The notes under the pieces are model-generated. The model ran no database searches, was not told where the DNA came from, and saw only the letters and a list, made by a program, of their open reading frames with translations. 64,000 nucleotides of DNA from Saprospiraceae bacterium (lineage in GTDB: Bacteria; Bacteroidota; Bacteroidia; Chitinophagales; Saprospiraceae), in NCBI GenBank assembly GCA_021738725.1, contig JAIPBE010000006.1, positions 1 through 64,000 on the forward strand, in the 5' to 3' direction. This document shows, piece by piece, positions 8,821 through 16,887 of this stretch. A program made the translations under genes and the position numbers. Numbering within the stretch: the stretch's first letter is position 1; every line of letters begins with the position of its first letter.

Positions 8821-9929
8821 TTCCATGTCCTTGGCTTTTGGTAGTTTACGTTTAAGGCGGTCATCACGACCAGGTATCCGAGATAGAGCGTATCGAGAAC
8901 GGGGATCCAGATGATCAGGTCTTGTTCGCCCAGCCTTTGCAGGGAACGACCCATCCACCAGCGGAGTCCGGCCCAACGCACCAGAATCAGCAGCAGGATG
9001 ATCCACCAGGGTCCGCCGGTCAGCCACAACCCCGGATAGAAGAGGATGAGGCTTGCCGCATGGAGGCCGAGAAGGATCTGCGTCGAGCGTTTGTACCGCC
9101 AACTCGTACTGAGGTGACGTTGTTTTTGTCGCAGCCAATCCGGCCAGGTGGATTCCGGTTCGGAGAAGACGAAGGTGTCCTGGTCCAATTGCACGCTTGT
9201 ATTCTCTCCATTGGCGACATCCTGTATGAACAGGTCATCATCTCCGCCGGGTAAATCTGCGTGCCGGGCCAGTCCGCCAGCCTTCAGGAAGATATCCTTC
9301 TTGTAGGCCAGGTTTCGTCCCACACCCATGTAGGGGTGGCCCGCCAGTGCCCATCCAAGGTATTGGATGGCCGTCCAGGCGGTTTCGAATCGGATCAGAC
9401 GGTTGAGCCAACCGGGTCTGCGTTTGTAGGGCGCATACCCGAGAACGATCTGGGTTTGATTTCCGATTTTGGCGGTCATCTCTTTTTCCCAATGTTCACT
9501 TGCCGGTTCACCGTCGGCATCTGTCAGTAAAAGAACTTCGTGTCTCGCTTGCCGTATCCCATACTCCAGGGGCCACTTTTTGCCTTTCCATTGTGCAGGT
9601 TTTGGCGGCGCGATTACAGTCGTAAAGGTCACTAACGACCTTGGCATGGACAAGAGAACTGCACCCGTGTGGTCGGTTGAGTTATCGTCGACCACCACTA
9701 CTTCCAGTGAACGGTCGTTTTGGTTTAGGAAACGGGGAAGGTGCTTGGCCAGATTGTCGGCCTCATTGCGAGCGCAAATGATCAAAGACACCGGTTTTTC
9801 AAGAGATTGCCCCGTATCATCAGGTGCCTGCCAGCTGCCAACCCGACTGTACACCTGGATCCAATAGACAACCTGGATGAACATAGAGCCCAATGCGATC
9901 ACCCATCCGATCACACTCCAGGTGATCAT
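8817..9929 (-). CDS. Membrane-anchored family 2 glycosyltransferase
   Basis: The 370-residue protein has an N-terminal membrane helix (about residues 4-24), a GT-A domain and a C-terminal hydrophobic region with about three helices. GT2 signatures are PVSLIICARNEADNL, VVVVDDNSTDHTG and LLLTDADGEP (metal-binding acidic motif), with a later GGDDDLFI acceptor-site segment. It probably transfers a sugar to a lipid or envelope glycan from the cytoplasmic face. It overlaps the acyltransferase start and the sigma factor start by 4 bp each (ATGA), in an operon with lpxK, which supports an envelope lipid or glycan role. Substrate unknown. Confidence 0.9.
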   Translation of the reverse strand: MITWSVIGWVIALGSMFIQVVYWIQVYSRVGSWQAPDDTGQSLEKPVSLIICARNEADNLAKHLPRFLNQNDRSLEVVVVDDNSTDHTGAVLLSMPRSLVTFTTVIAPPKPAQWKGKKWPLEYGIRQARHEVLLLTDADGEPASEHWEKEMTAKIGNQTQIVLGYAPYKRRPGWLNRLIRFETAWTAIQYLGWALAGHPYMGVGRNLAYKKDIFLKAGGLARHADLPGGDDDLFIQDVANGENTSVQLDQDTFVFSEPESTWPDWLRQKQRHLSTSWRYKRSTQILLGLHAASLILFYPGLWLTGGPWWIILLLILVRWAGLRWWMGRSLQRLGEQDLIIWIPVLDTLYLGYLVVMTALNVNYQKPRTWK

Positions 9930-11179
9930 TCTGCCTTTCCAGTCAAAGGAGACAGATGTGAGCGCAACCTATCCAGCCATCGGGTATCCTGTACAACCTT
10001 CCTGAAGGTCCACCATTGTCTGATCCGTTGAAAAAACAGCCATTGCTGCCAGGACCAGGGACCTGATGCCAGGACAATGCTCAGCCAGATCATCCGTATT
10101 TCCCAGGACAGGCTGGACCAACTCATCATCCACCAGAGCAGTGGCACACCCACCAGATAGCCGATCAATCCGCCCAGAAACCGCACAGTGGCATCATAGA
10201 CCAAATGAAGTTTCAAGCGACGCCTGAGCCATTCCGGGAGTCCATATATGAACAAGTGATGAAGAAGGACTACACATGCCAGAGGTAGAAAAGCCATTCT
10301 GATCAAAGTTTCTTTCCAGTCCATCCATCTCGGATCAACAGAAACCATCTTCTTCTCAGAAAGCAAACGCCGCAGTGTGGATATCCAGGAGTCGGCCTGC
10401 TCCCCCATCTGTACCATATGCCCCTGTAGGGTTTCCAACCGATTGCGCCAGTCCCTCCCGTCAAACCATGGGAGCAGCAATAGCTTACTTTTCATCAACC
10501 GTTCATCGACCACTATAGCACTGTGGATCAACAACGCCTGCATTCTTTCCTCCAGAAGTTGTGTCAACCACTCGACTGTGGCCCATTCATCCACCGGACC
10601 CGGGAGGTCAGAGATGCCGATCAGCAGCTGGTCAAAATGGAGCGAGACGCGACTGCGGAACGCCGGGTGATCCTGATAGGTAATACCACCCAGTAGAAAT
10701 CCGACTTTCTGGTTTGGATCCGCTTGGAGGACGTCCAGGGCAATGCGTGCCGCCCCGGTCTTAATGGGTCGAAGGCGGTATTCACGTTCAGAAGTGCCTT
10801 CCGGTGCGATATACAGAGCGCCACCCCTCATCAGGTGTTCCCGACTCCGCTGAAACGCATGTGCATTATTAATTGGGCGCCCGCCGACATCCTTGGGCCG
10901 TTCGACTGGAATGGTATAGAAGGTATTGAGGAACCAATTGGCAAACCAATGTTTGAACAGACTCGCATTGCCGAGAAAATAAACCGGCCTGGTGAGCCTG
11001 GAGACAACCATGAACGGGTCGATCAATGCATTCGGGTGATTCCCGAGAACGATCAGAGGACCCTTGGGCTCCTTTTCTGGCAGCCCGACACGCGAATCGA
11101 TCCTGTAATACACCCACAATCCCGTCTTCACCAGGCTGTACAGGGTGTAATAGACAAGGGTCAGGAGAGGATTCATCAC
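9926..11179 (-). CDS. Lysophospholipid / 1-acylglycerol-3-phosphate acyltransferase (PlsC-like)
   Basis: The 417-residue protein has a PlsC acyltransferase domain in its N-terminal half. GNHPNALIDPFM carries the catalytic His and Asp, here with five residues between them rather than the classical four; FYTIPVERPKDVG and YIAPEGTSE are the further family blocks. The C-terminal half has several membrane helices (PLACVVLLHHLFIYGLP, FLGGLIGYLVGVPLLWW). It probably acylates a lysophospholipid or related precursor at the inner membrane. It lies 5 bases after lpxK and overlaps the glycosyltransferase by 4 bp. Confidence 0.88.
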   Translation of the reverse strand: MMNPLLTLVYYTLYSLVKTGLWVYYRIDSRVGLPEKEPKGPLIVLGNHPNALIDPFMVVSRLTRPVYFLGNASLFKHWFANWFLNTFYTIPVERPKDVGGRPINNAHAFQRSREHLMRGGALYIAPEGTSEREYRLRPIKTGAARIALDVLQADPNQKVGFLLGGITYQDHPAFRSRVSLHFDQLLIGISDLPGPVDEWATVEWLTQLLEERMQALLIHSAIVVDERLMKSKLLLLPWFDGRDWRNRLETLQGHMVQMGEQADSWISTLRRLLSEKKMVSVDPRWMDWKETLIRMAFLPLACVVLLHHLFIYGLPEWLRRRLKLHLVYDATVRFLGGLIGYLVGVPLLWWMMSWSSLSWEIRMIWLSIVLASGPWSWQQWLFFQRIRQWWTFRKVVQDTRWLDRLRSHLSPLTGKAE

Positions 11180-11184
11180 GTGGA

Positions 11185-12255
11185 TCAGGATTCGAAGGAG
11201 AGCAGGAAGTCCTTCATCTTCGCATTAAAACGCGGGCCATCCTCAAACAGGAACTCAACCGCTACCGGGAGGATAAAAACAGGCAGTTGTTGCTGCTGCA
11301 ACCAGGCACCATGCAAGGCCAGTCGGGTGGCATCCTTTTCAGTAGAAAGGATGATCCGGGGTTCATCCGCTGGCAACTTCTGGAATCGCAGCAGCATCTG
11401 GTCCATCTCATTGGGTGTAAAATAATGGTGATCCTCAAAAGGCATCCCATCGATGGTCCCGGCCTGATTCTCCAGGTACTGAATGAGATAATCCGTATTG
11501 GCAATGGCGCTGATCAGGAGGACATTCACCTGATCGGTCAATGGCATTCGCTCCTGCGGGCCAAAGAGGCGATAAGGAGTGCCATATCTGAACCGGCTGA
11601 AATACAATTGTTGATAAGGCGCCGGGTCAATCTCCTCCCGAATCTGTTCTGCCTGCGCACGGCTGAGGTCATCGGGGCATTTTGTCACGATGATCTGCTG
11701 GGCCCGCAGATAGGCGGAACGCCACTCTCGCAACCGTCCGGAAGGCAGGAGGAAATCCCGAGTAAACAGTCGGCTGTATTCGGTCAGCATGATATGCATG
11801 GCCGGTTCGACAGAACGATGCTGAAAGGCGTCATCCAGCAGGATCAGTTGCAGACCCGGCTGATTCATGATCATCTGGGGAATAGCCAGACTGCGACTCT
11901 CCGAAACAGCAATGGTGATATCCGGATATTTCAGCTTGAACTGCAAGGGTTCATCTCCCACATCCCGCGCAGTACTGCGCTGATGGACGTAGTGAAAACC
12001 TCTGGTCTTCCGCTGATATCCCCGGCTCAACACAGCTAATTCAAGGTATTCCCGCAACAAAACGATCAGATATTCAATATGAGGGGTCTTGCCGGTCCCC
12101 CCGACAGACAGGTTTCCTACCGACACTACCGGCAGGTCAAACCGAACCGGCCGAACCAGCCCCAAACGATAGACCAGGTTACGCAGGCTGACCCCAAATC
12201 CATACAGAAGGGAGAATGGGGATAGAAGGATGCGAAGGAGAATTTCCTGAACCAT
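11185..12255 (-). CDS. lpxK: Tetraacyldisaccharide 4'-kinase LpxK
   Basis: The 356-residue protein phosphorylates the 4' position of the lipid A disaccharide at the inner membrane. The N-terminal hydrophobic segment is followed by the Walker A region VVSVGNLSVGGTGKTPHI (residues 43-60), and LILLDDAFQHRSV is the family's catalytic block. It is the first gene of a four-gene minus-strand operon and has the best promoter in the window 6 nt before its ATG. This implies a Gram-negative outer membrane with lipid A. Confidence 0.96.
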   Translation of the reverse strand: MVQEILLRILLSPFSLLYGFGVSLRNLVYRLGLVRPVRFDLPVVSVGNLSVGGTGKTPHIEYLIVLLREYLELAVLSRGYQRKTRGFHYVHQRSTARDVGDEPLQFKLKYPDITIAVSESRSLAIPQMIMNQPGLQLILLDDAFQHRSVEPAMHIMLTEYSRLFTRDFLLPSGRLREWRSAYLRAQQIIVTKCPDDLSRAQAEQIREEIDPAPYQQLYFSRFRYGTPYRLFGPQERMPLTDQVNVLLISAIANTDYLIQYLENQAGTIDGMPFEDHHYFTPNEMDQMLLRFQKLPADEPRIILSTEKDATRLALHGAWLQQQQLPVFILPVAVEFLFEDGPRFNAKMKDFLLSFES

Positions 12256-12261
12256 GCACGC

Positions 12262-12291
12262 TAAAGGTAAGAGGTTGTTGCCGGACTACAA
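12262..12291 (-). promoter_or_regulatory. Bacteroidota-type promoter of the lpxK operon
   Basis: On the minus strand TTG (12289-12291), a 19-nt spacer and TACCTTTA (12262-12269) match the TTG-N19-TAnnTTTG consensus with one mismatch. The box ends 6 nt before the lpxK ATG, giving a very short leader. Confidence 0.65.
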
Positions 12292-12305
12292 TCAAAATAA
12301 GGAAC

Positions 12306-12330
12306 GGGTCCTCTCTGGACAGAGGGACCC
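12306..12330 (-). terminator. Hairpin between ALDH and lpxK (distal)
   Basis: GGGTCC-t-CTCT-ggac-AGAG-GGACCC folds into a 10-bp stem with one bulge and a GGAC loop. It lies past the aldehyde dehydrogenase stop and just upstream of the lpxK promoter; probable terminator. Confidence 0.5.
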
Positions 12331-12345
12331 TTTCCTGTACGTTTC

Positions 12346-12365
12346 AACAGGCTAAAAAGCCTGTT
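12346..12365 (-). terminator. Hairpin directly after the ALDH stop
   Basis: AACAGGCT-AAAA-AGCCTGTT is a perfect 8-bp stem 10 nt past the ALDH stop codon. With the 12306-12330 hairpin it forms a tandem terminator-like pair. Confidence 0.5.
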
Positions 12366-12375
12366 TTGTGAACGA

Positions 12376-13902
12376 TCAGAGCTCGAATTTGATCCCCTGA
12401 GCCAGGGGTAGATCACGGCCATAGTTGATCGTGTTGGTCTGCCGGCGCATATAGGCCTTCCAGGAATCCGATCCACTTTCCCGGCCGCCACCGGTCTCTT
12501 TCTCTCCACCAAAAGCACCTCCGATCTCAGCTCCGCTGGTCCCGATATTGACATTGGCAATACCACAGTCCGATCCGGCAGCGCAAAGAAACTGCTCGGC
12601 TTCGCGCATATCTGCGGTCATGATCGCAGAGGACAGTCCCTGAGGGACCTCGTTCTGGATCGCGATCGCCTCATCTAGCGTCTCGTATTTCATGATATAG
12701 AGGATCGGGGCGAATGTCTCGTGGTGGACGATGGGCAGATGGTGGGTCACTTCAGCAATACACGGTTTGACATAACAGCCGGATTCATAGCCGGGTCCCT
12801 CTAGCACGCCGCCTTCCACCAGCATGGTACCACCCTGTTCACCAACCGCTTTGATGGCCTTGAGATAATTGTTGACGGCATCTTTGTCGATCAACGGCCC
12901 GACATGGTTGTTCTCATCCAGGGGGTTGCCGATCCGCAACTGACCATAGGCCTTGGTCATTGCAGCCTTCACCTGGTCGTACAGCGAAGAATGAACGATC
13001 AGACGACGTGTGCTGGTGCAGCGCTGTCCAGCCGTTCCTACAGCACCGAAGAGGGCCCCCGTGAGGACCACTTTCAGATCGGCAGATGGCGTGACGATAA
13101 TGGCATTGTTTCCGCCCAATTCGAGCAGGCTGCGTCCCAGGCGTTCAGCTACGGCGGCGCCGACGATCTTGCCCATCCGGACACTTCCTGTGGCGGACAC
13201 CAAAGGCACCCGCTTGTCGCGGGTCATCATTTCACCGATCTTGTAATCGCCATTCACCAGACAGCTGACGCCTTCTGGCACTTGGTTGGCCTTCAACACC
13301 TGATTCAGGAGCAATTGACAGGCGACACCACACATCGGTGCCTTTTCCGAAGGCTTCCAGATCATGGTATCCCCACAGACCATGGCCAGCATGGCATTCC
13401 AGGACCAGACGGCTACTGGAAAGTTGAATGCAGATATGATGCCGACAGGACCTAATGGGTGCCACTGTTCGTACATGCGATGGTTCGGCCGTTCAGAGTG
13501 CATGGTTAGTCCGTAGAGCTGGCGGGACAATCCCACTGCGAAATCGCAGATATCGATCATTTCCTGCACTTCGCCCCAGCCTTCCTGGAGGCTCTTCCCC
13601 ATTTCATAGGACACCAACCGACCCAAGGCGTCCTTGTTGTCCCGGAGGACCTCCCCATACTGGCGAACGATCTCCCCCCGCTGTGGTGCGGGCATCAGAC
13701 GCCAGGTGCGAAAAGCTTCCTGAGACTGGGAGATGACCGTATCATATTCTTCGGGCGTGGTGATGCTTACCTTGCCGATCAGTTTGCCATCTACAGGCGA
13801 ATACGATTCGAGATAGGCCCCTGAATTCAGGGCTTTGAGGCCGGTCCAGGTACCGGCGTTGCTGGCTTGCAGGCCCAATTCCTGGATAAAATTCACATTC
13901 AT
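12376..13902 (-). CDS. Aldehyde dehydrogenase, ALDH7 type (L-aminoadipate-semialdehyde dehydrogenase-like)
   Basis: The 508-residue NAD(P)-dependent aldehyde dehydrogenase most resembles the ALDH7A1/AmaB group, which oxidises alpha-aminoadipic semialdehyde in lysine breakdown. SATGSVRMG (nucleotide-binding turn), LLELGGNNAII (general-base Glu) and GTAGQRCTSTRRL (catalytic Cys) are present, and the C-terminal GSDCGIANVNIGTSGAEIGGAFGGEKETGGGRESGSD stretch, cited here only in parts such as GGAFGGEKETGG, is characteristic. The open frame extends 13 codons further, but the TACTTTTG box (13922-13929) lies in that extension, so the ATG at 13902 is used. Two hairpins follow the stop. Confidence 0.92.
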   Translation of the reverse strand: MNVNFIQELGLQASNAGTWTGLKALNSGAYLESYSPVDGKLIGKVSITTPEEYDTVISQSQEAFRTWRLMPAPQRGEIVRQYGEVLRDNKDALGRLVSYEMGKSLQEGWGEVQEMIDICDFAVGLSRQLYGLTMHSERPNHRMYEQWHPLGPVGIISAFNFPVAVWSWNAMLAMVCGDTMIWKPSEKAPMCGVACQLLLNQVLKANQVPEGVSCLVNGDYKIGEMMTRDKRVPLVSATGSVRMGKIVGAAVAERLGRSLLELGGNNAIIVTPSADLKVVLTGALFGAVGTAGQRCTSTRRLIVHSSLYDQVKAAMTKAYGQLRIGNPLDENNHVGPLIDKDAVNNYLKAIKAVGEQGGTMLVEGGVLEGPGYESGCYVKPCIAEVTHHLPIVHHETFAPILYIMKYETLDEAIAIQNEVPQGLSSAIMTADMREAEQFLCAAGSDCGIANVNIGTSGAEIGGAFGGEKETGGGRESGSDSWKAYMRRQTNTINYGRDLPLAQGIKFEL

Positions 13903-13921
13903 GATATTGTCTTTTCGGGTG

Positions 13922-13929
13922 CAAAAGTA
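13922..13929 (-). promoter_or_regulatory. -7 promoter box of the ALDH gene
   Basis: Reads TACTTTTG on the minus strand, 19 nt before the ATG at 13902; exact TAnnTTTG match. No TTG at the standard spacing was seen. Confidence 0.5.
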
Positions 13930-13995
13930 GCCCCCTTCCATGGGAATATCCTATTACAACCAAGGAATGTACCTTAGTGTTCTTTAGTGAATTCG

Positions 13996-15105
13996 ATGGC
14001 ACGTATTGCATCCGTCCTGGGATTGTTGATCTGCTTTGCGTGGAACCCCTTGCAGGCTCAGGATCCCGACCCTGACAATCTCATCCCCAATCCCGGTTTC
14101 GAATTTTTTGCCGCTCCCCCTATTGGTTGGTACTATCGGGGCAAACAGTTCACAGCGGTGATGAAGAGCTGGAGTTCCCCGACTGCTGCGTCTCCTGATG
14201 CATATGGACCGGATGTCCATGTCCCTCAGAATTGGGTCGACAAAGGATTTGGTGAACAAGAGCCACATGGGGGCAGGTCCATGGCTGGATTAACGCTCTA
14301 TGGTTGTGATGAAGGCAAACCCCATTGTCGGGAGTACCTACAGGTCCGATTGAAAGAACCGCTGGTATCCGGACAGAAATATGCCTTCGAGTGTTGGGTC
14401 AGCCATCTGCCAAGCTCCATGACCATCAATAAAATTGGCATAGCCTTCCCGTTTGAACCCCTGAGTAACGAAGATGATGCACCCCTCGATCTGATCCCCA
14501 CCTGGGAAACCTCTTCGCAGGTCAGTTGCAGCCGGGGCCGCTGGAAAAAGCTGATCGGTTCCTTCACCGCTGCCTCTGAGACCCGGCACATGATCGTTGG
14601 CAATTTTCGAACAGATCAGGCCACCAGCGCCAAGGCGGCAAAGCAGGATCCCCTTCCTTTTGCCTATTACTACTTTGATGATTTCCGGCTGAGTAAACTC
14701 CCACCTATACTTCCGGTACCAGTGGTCATGCCGGATATGACTGCATTTTATCCGCAACCGGGTATGCTGATCCGATTCAAGGACATCTATTTCGACTGGG
14801 ACCAGGACCTCTTACTGCCTGCCGCCTATCCGGAGTTGAACAAGCTGGTGATGCTGCTTCATCGCTTCCCGGAGATGTCCATCGAGGTGATCGGCCATAC
14901 CGACATCCAGGGTTCCGACTGGTACAATTTGAATCTGTCCAAACGGAGGGCACAAACTGTGATCCGGTATCTGGAAGAGAAGCAGGTCGACTCCAAACGG
15001 TTGAAGTGGTCCGGAAAAGGTGCTCGTCAACCGATTGCTGACAACGCCACGGAGGAAGGGCGACGGAAAAACAGGCGAGTGGAATTCCTGATTGTGAATC
15101 AGTAA
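13996..15105 (+). CDS. OmpA-family outer membrane protein
   Basis: The 369-residue exported protein has a signal peptide (MARIASVLGLLICFAWNPLQAQ), a central domain starting NLIPNPGFEFF, typical of carbohydrate-binding-like N-termini in Bacteroidota surface proteins, and a C-terminal OmpA peptidoglycan-binding domain. The latter runs from IYFDWDQDLLL through VIGHTDIQGSDWYN, LSKRRAQTVIRYL and GKGARQPIADN to NRRVEF. It probably sits at the outer membrane and anchors to peptidoglycan. A GTG at 13987 is in frame, but the ATG at 13996 gives a cleaner leader. It is divergent from the ALDH gene. Confidence 0.88.
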   Translation: MARIASVLGLLICFAWNPLQAQDPDPDNLIPNPGFEFFAAPPIGWYYRGKQFTAVMKSWSSPTAASPDAYGPDVHVPQNWVDKGFGEQEPHGGRSMAGLTLYGCDEGKPHCREYLQVRLKEPLVSGQKYAFECWVSHLPSSMTINKIGIAFPFEPLSNEDDAPLDLIPTWETSSQVSCSRGRWKKLIGSFTAASETRHMIVGNFRTDQATSAKAAKQDPLPFAYYYFDDFRLSKLPPILPVPVVMPDMTAFYPQPGMLIRFKDIYFDWDQDLLLPAAYPELNKLVMLLHRFPEMSIEVIGHTDIQGSDWYNLNLSKRRAQTVIRYLEEKQVDSKRLKWSGKGARQPIADNATEEGRRKNRRVEFLIVNQ

Positions 15106-15405
15106 CCGAGCAGAGGAGGTTTTGAGGTTATGCGTTTGGAGGGAAGGCCTGCCCGCCGAAGCCCCGAGCACTCGGGGCGGAGGAGGGAGTCGAGGGGTCG
15201 AGGAGAAAAGTTGATTCATTATTTTGATCATCCGAAGAACCCAACTTGAGGTTGCTATCAATAGCTCAACTGTTTACAAGCCCTGAAGGGGCGCAATTGG
15301 CAATCGACGCTCGGGATTCGGAGTTCAGCGTTCGGCTGTGATTGATAAGATGGTCAGAGAGGGCCTGAACTATCCCTCTGGCATCCGTGATAACCTCAAC
15401 CCCGG

Positions 15406-15430
15406 CCCTTCTCCTTGGAAAGGAGAAGGG
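15406..15430. repeat. Dispersed palindrome, family D copy
   Basis: Perfect 11-bp arms CCCTTCTCCTT/AAGGAGAAGGG with a GGA loop, preceded by AACCTCAACCCCGG. Related palindromes occur at 15568-15592, 34381-34402, 60175-60199 and 60565-60588, with changed but still complementary arms. Confidence 0.75.
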
Positions 15431-15567
15431 AGCCATTTGGATTGGACCCTTTGTCCCGAGGGAGGTTATTGCAAAGGTGGCGGATGCCACTGATGTGCTC
15501 TGCGAATGGCGAAAAGCCCCGACCCCGAGTTCTCGGAGCCGATGAGGCGGGATCGTCTGGGCCCTGT

Positions 15568-15592
15568 CCCCTCTCCCTTCCTAAGAGAGGGG
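15568..15592. repeat. Dispersed palindrome, family D copy
   Basis: CCCCTCT (15568-15574) and AGAGGGG (15586-15592) are complementary around CCCTTCCTAAG. It belongs with the palindrome at 15406. Confidence 0.6.
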
Positions 15593-15780
15593 AATCGCAC
15601 CCATTGGCTTTTGCCATTGACCCATTACCTTTTACCTGCCCACACGGAGTCTGCAATCCATGTAGCGTGAGCCACTGACGTTCTCTGCCCAGAGGACTCG
15701 GGGTGCTAACCTCATCGTGCAGGGTTTAAAGGATGAAAACGTTAGCATTTATCCTGCAAAATGTGACTTCTCTGTACCTT

Positions 15781-15802
15781 TACGAACGAACGTTCATTCG
15801 TA
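15781..15802. promoter_or_regulatory. Probable TetR-family operator
   Basis: A 22-bp palindrome with 20 of 22 positions symmetric: TACGAAC then GAACGTTC then ATTCGTA. The central GAACGTTC and the ACGAA/TTCGT arms are typical of TetR-family sites. Its last base is the A of the ATG at 15802, and a weak -7 box TACCTTTA (15775-15782) overlaps its left edge. A TetR gene is cotranscribed directly downstream, so autorepression is the simplest reading. Confidence 0.7.
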
Positions 15803-16887
15803 TGCTACATTTCCATCCACTTCGGGTCGCCGATGTCCGTCAAGAGACGGATGACACAGTATCCATCGCCTTTGACATTCCTGCCGAACAGCGGGAGTTA
15901 TTTGCCTATCAATCAGGACAGTACCTCACGGTACGGGCCCAACTGAACGGAGAAGACGTCCGACGGTCCTACTCCCTGTGCAGTGCTCCTTACGAGGGTA
16001 CCTGGCGGGTAGCGGTCAAACAGGTTGAAAACGGACGCTTTTCCACCTATGCCAATACCTCCCTGAAGGCTGGAGACACCCTGGAGGTCATGCCGCCTCA
16101 GGGTCGTTTTGTGGTGCACCCGGAGAGGAAAAGTGCTGACCGGTTTGTCTTTTTCGCCGCTGGTAGTGGGATCACGCCTGTCCTCTCCCTGGTCAAGCAG
16201 ATCCTGCACGACCATCCCCAATCGGAAGTGACTCTCTTCTATGCCAATCGCAAGAAGACGGATGTTATCTTCCTCGAAGAACTGGAAGACCTGAAAAATC
16301 GGAACATGCAGCGCCTGAGCCTGCACTATATCTTCAGTCAGGAAAGCCAGTCTTCACCCTTGTTTGAAGGCAGGATTGATGGCTCTCGCTGCCAGAGTCT
16401 CCTGGACCGTTTTGTGCCCGATCCCACACAACCACAATATTTCATCTGTGGTCCGGAAGAAATGATCCATGCCGTGAAGGATACATTGATCACCTCCGGT
16501 GTACCTGCGGATCAAGTTCATTTCGAACTGTTTACCACGCCTGTAGGGGATATGAACCCCATGACCACCACTCGGGTCACCGCAAAACCAGCTCGCACAG
16601 ATGCCGTGGCCAAGGTACAAGTCCAATTGGACGGCCGGGTCTTCTCCTTTGATCTGCCATATAACGGCAAGGCGATACTCGATGCCAGTATGCAAACCGG
16701 GGCTGATCTGCCATTCTCCTGCAAAGGCGGAGTCTGTTGTACCTGCCGAGCCAAACTGGTCAAAGGGGAGGTGGACATGGATGTCAACTATGCTCTGGAA
16801 CCCTGGGAAGTGGAACAGGGCTTTATCCTCACCTGCCAGAGCCATCCAAAAAGCGAAGAGATCTTCGTCGACTTCGACCAGCAATGA
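15802..16887 (+). CDS. PaaE-like flavin / [2Fe-2S] oxidoreductase (ferredoxin-NADP reductase family)
   Basis: The 361-residue protein has an FAD domain (RRSYSLCSAP), an NAD(P) domain (GSGITPVLSLVKQIL) and a C-terminal plant-type ferredoxin domain with CKGGVCCTC and a later LTCQ cysteine. This is the layout of PaaE, the reductase of phenylacetyl-CoA epoxidase, and of related oxygenase reductases. It moves electrons from NAD(P)H to a partner. No PaaABCD or other oxygenase is nearby, so the partner is unknown. The frame is open 23 codons upstream, but the TetR-type palindrome ends on the ATG at 15802 and MLHFHPLRVADV is the family N-terminus. It overlaps the TetR gene by 4 bp. Confidence 0.9.
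   Translation: MLHFHPLRVADVRQETDDTVSIAFDIPAEQRELFAYQSGQYLTVRAQLNGEDVRRSYSLCSAPYEGTWRVAVKQVENGRFSTYANTSLKAGDTLEVMPPQGRFVVHPERKSADRFVFFAAGSGITPVLSLVKQILHDHPQSEVTLFYANRKKTDVIFLEELEDLKNRNMQRLSLHYIFSQESQSSPLFEGRIDGSRCQSLLDRFVPDPTQPQYFICGPEEMIHAVKDTLITSGVPADQVHFELFTTPVGDMNPMTTTRVTAKPARTDAVAKVQVQLDGRVFSFDLPYNGKAILDASMQTGADLPFSCKGGVCCTCRAKLVKGEVDMDVNYALEPWEVEQGFILTCQSHPKSEEIFVDFDQQ

Larger units (their letters stand above)
15106..15780. repeat. Repeat-rich intergenic gap
   Basis: No convincing gene. Contents: an inverted copy of the CTTCGGCGGGCA element (about 15137-15195); a perfect palindrome CCCTTCTCCTT-GGA-AAGGAGAAGGG (15406-15430); GTGGC-GGAT-GCCAC (15477-15490); a second palindrome CCCCTCT...AGAGGGG (15568-15592); and ACCTTTTACCT words. 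Confidence 0.7.

Noticed and set aside
8821..9138. N-terminal extension of the sigma factor
   Set aside because: It is an alternate frame of the glycosyltransferase; the ATGA overlap at 8820 gives the proper start.
10724..12039. Large plus-strand frames across the acyltransferase and lpxK genes
   Set aside because: They are antisense to two confidently identified genes and contain no recognisable motifs.
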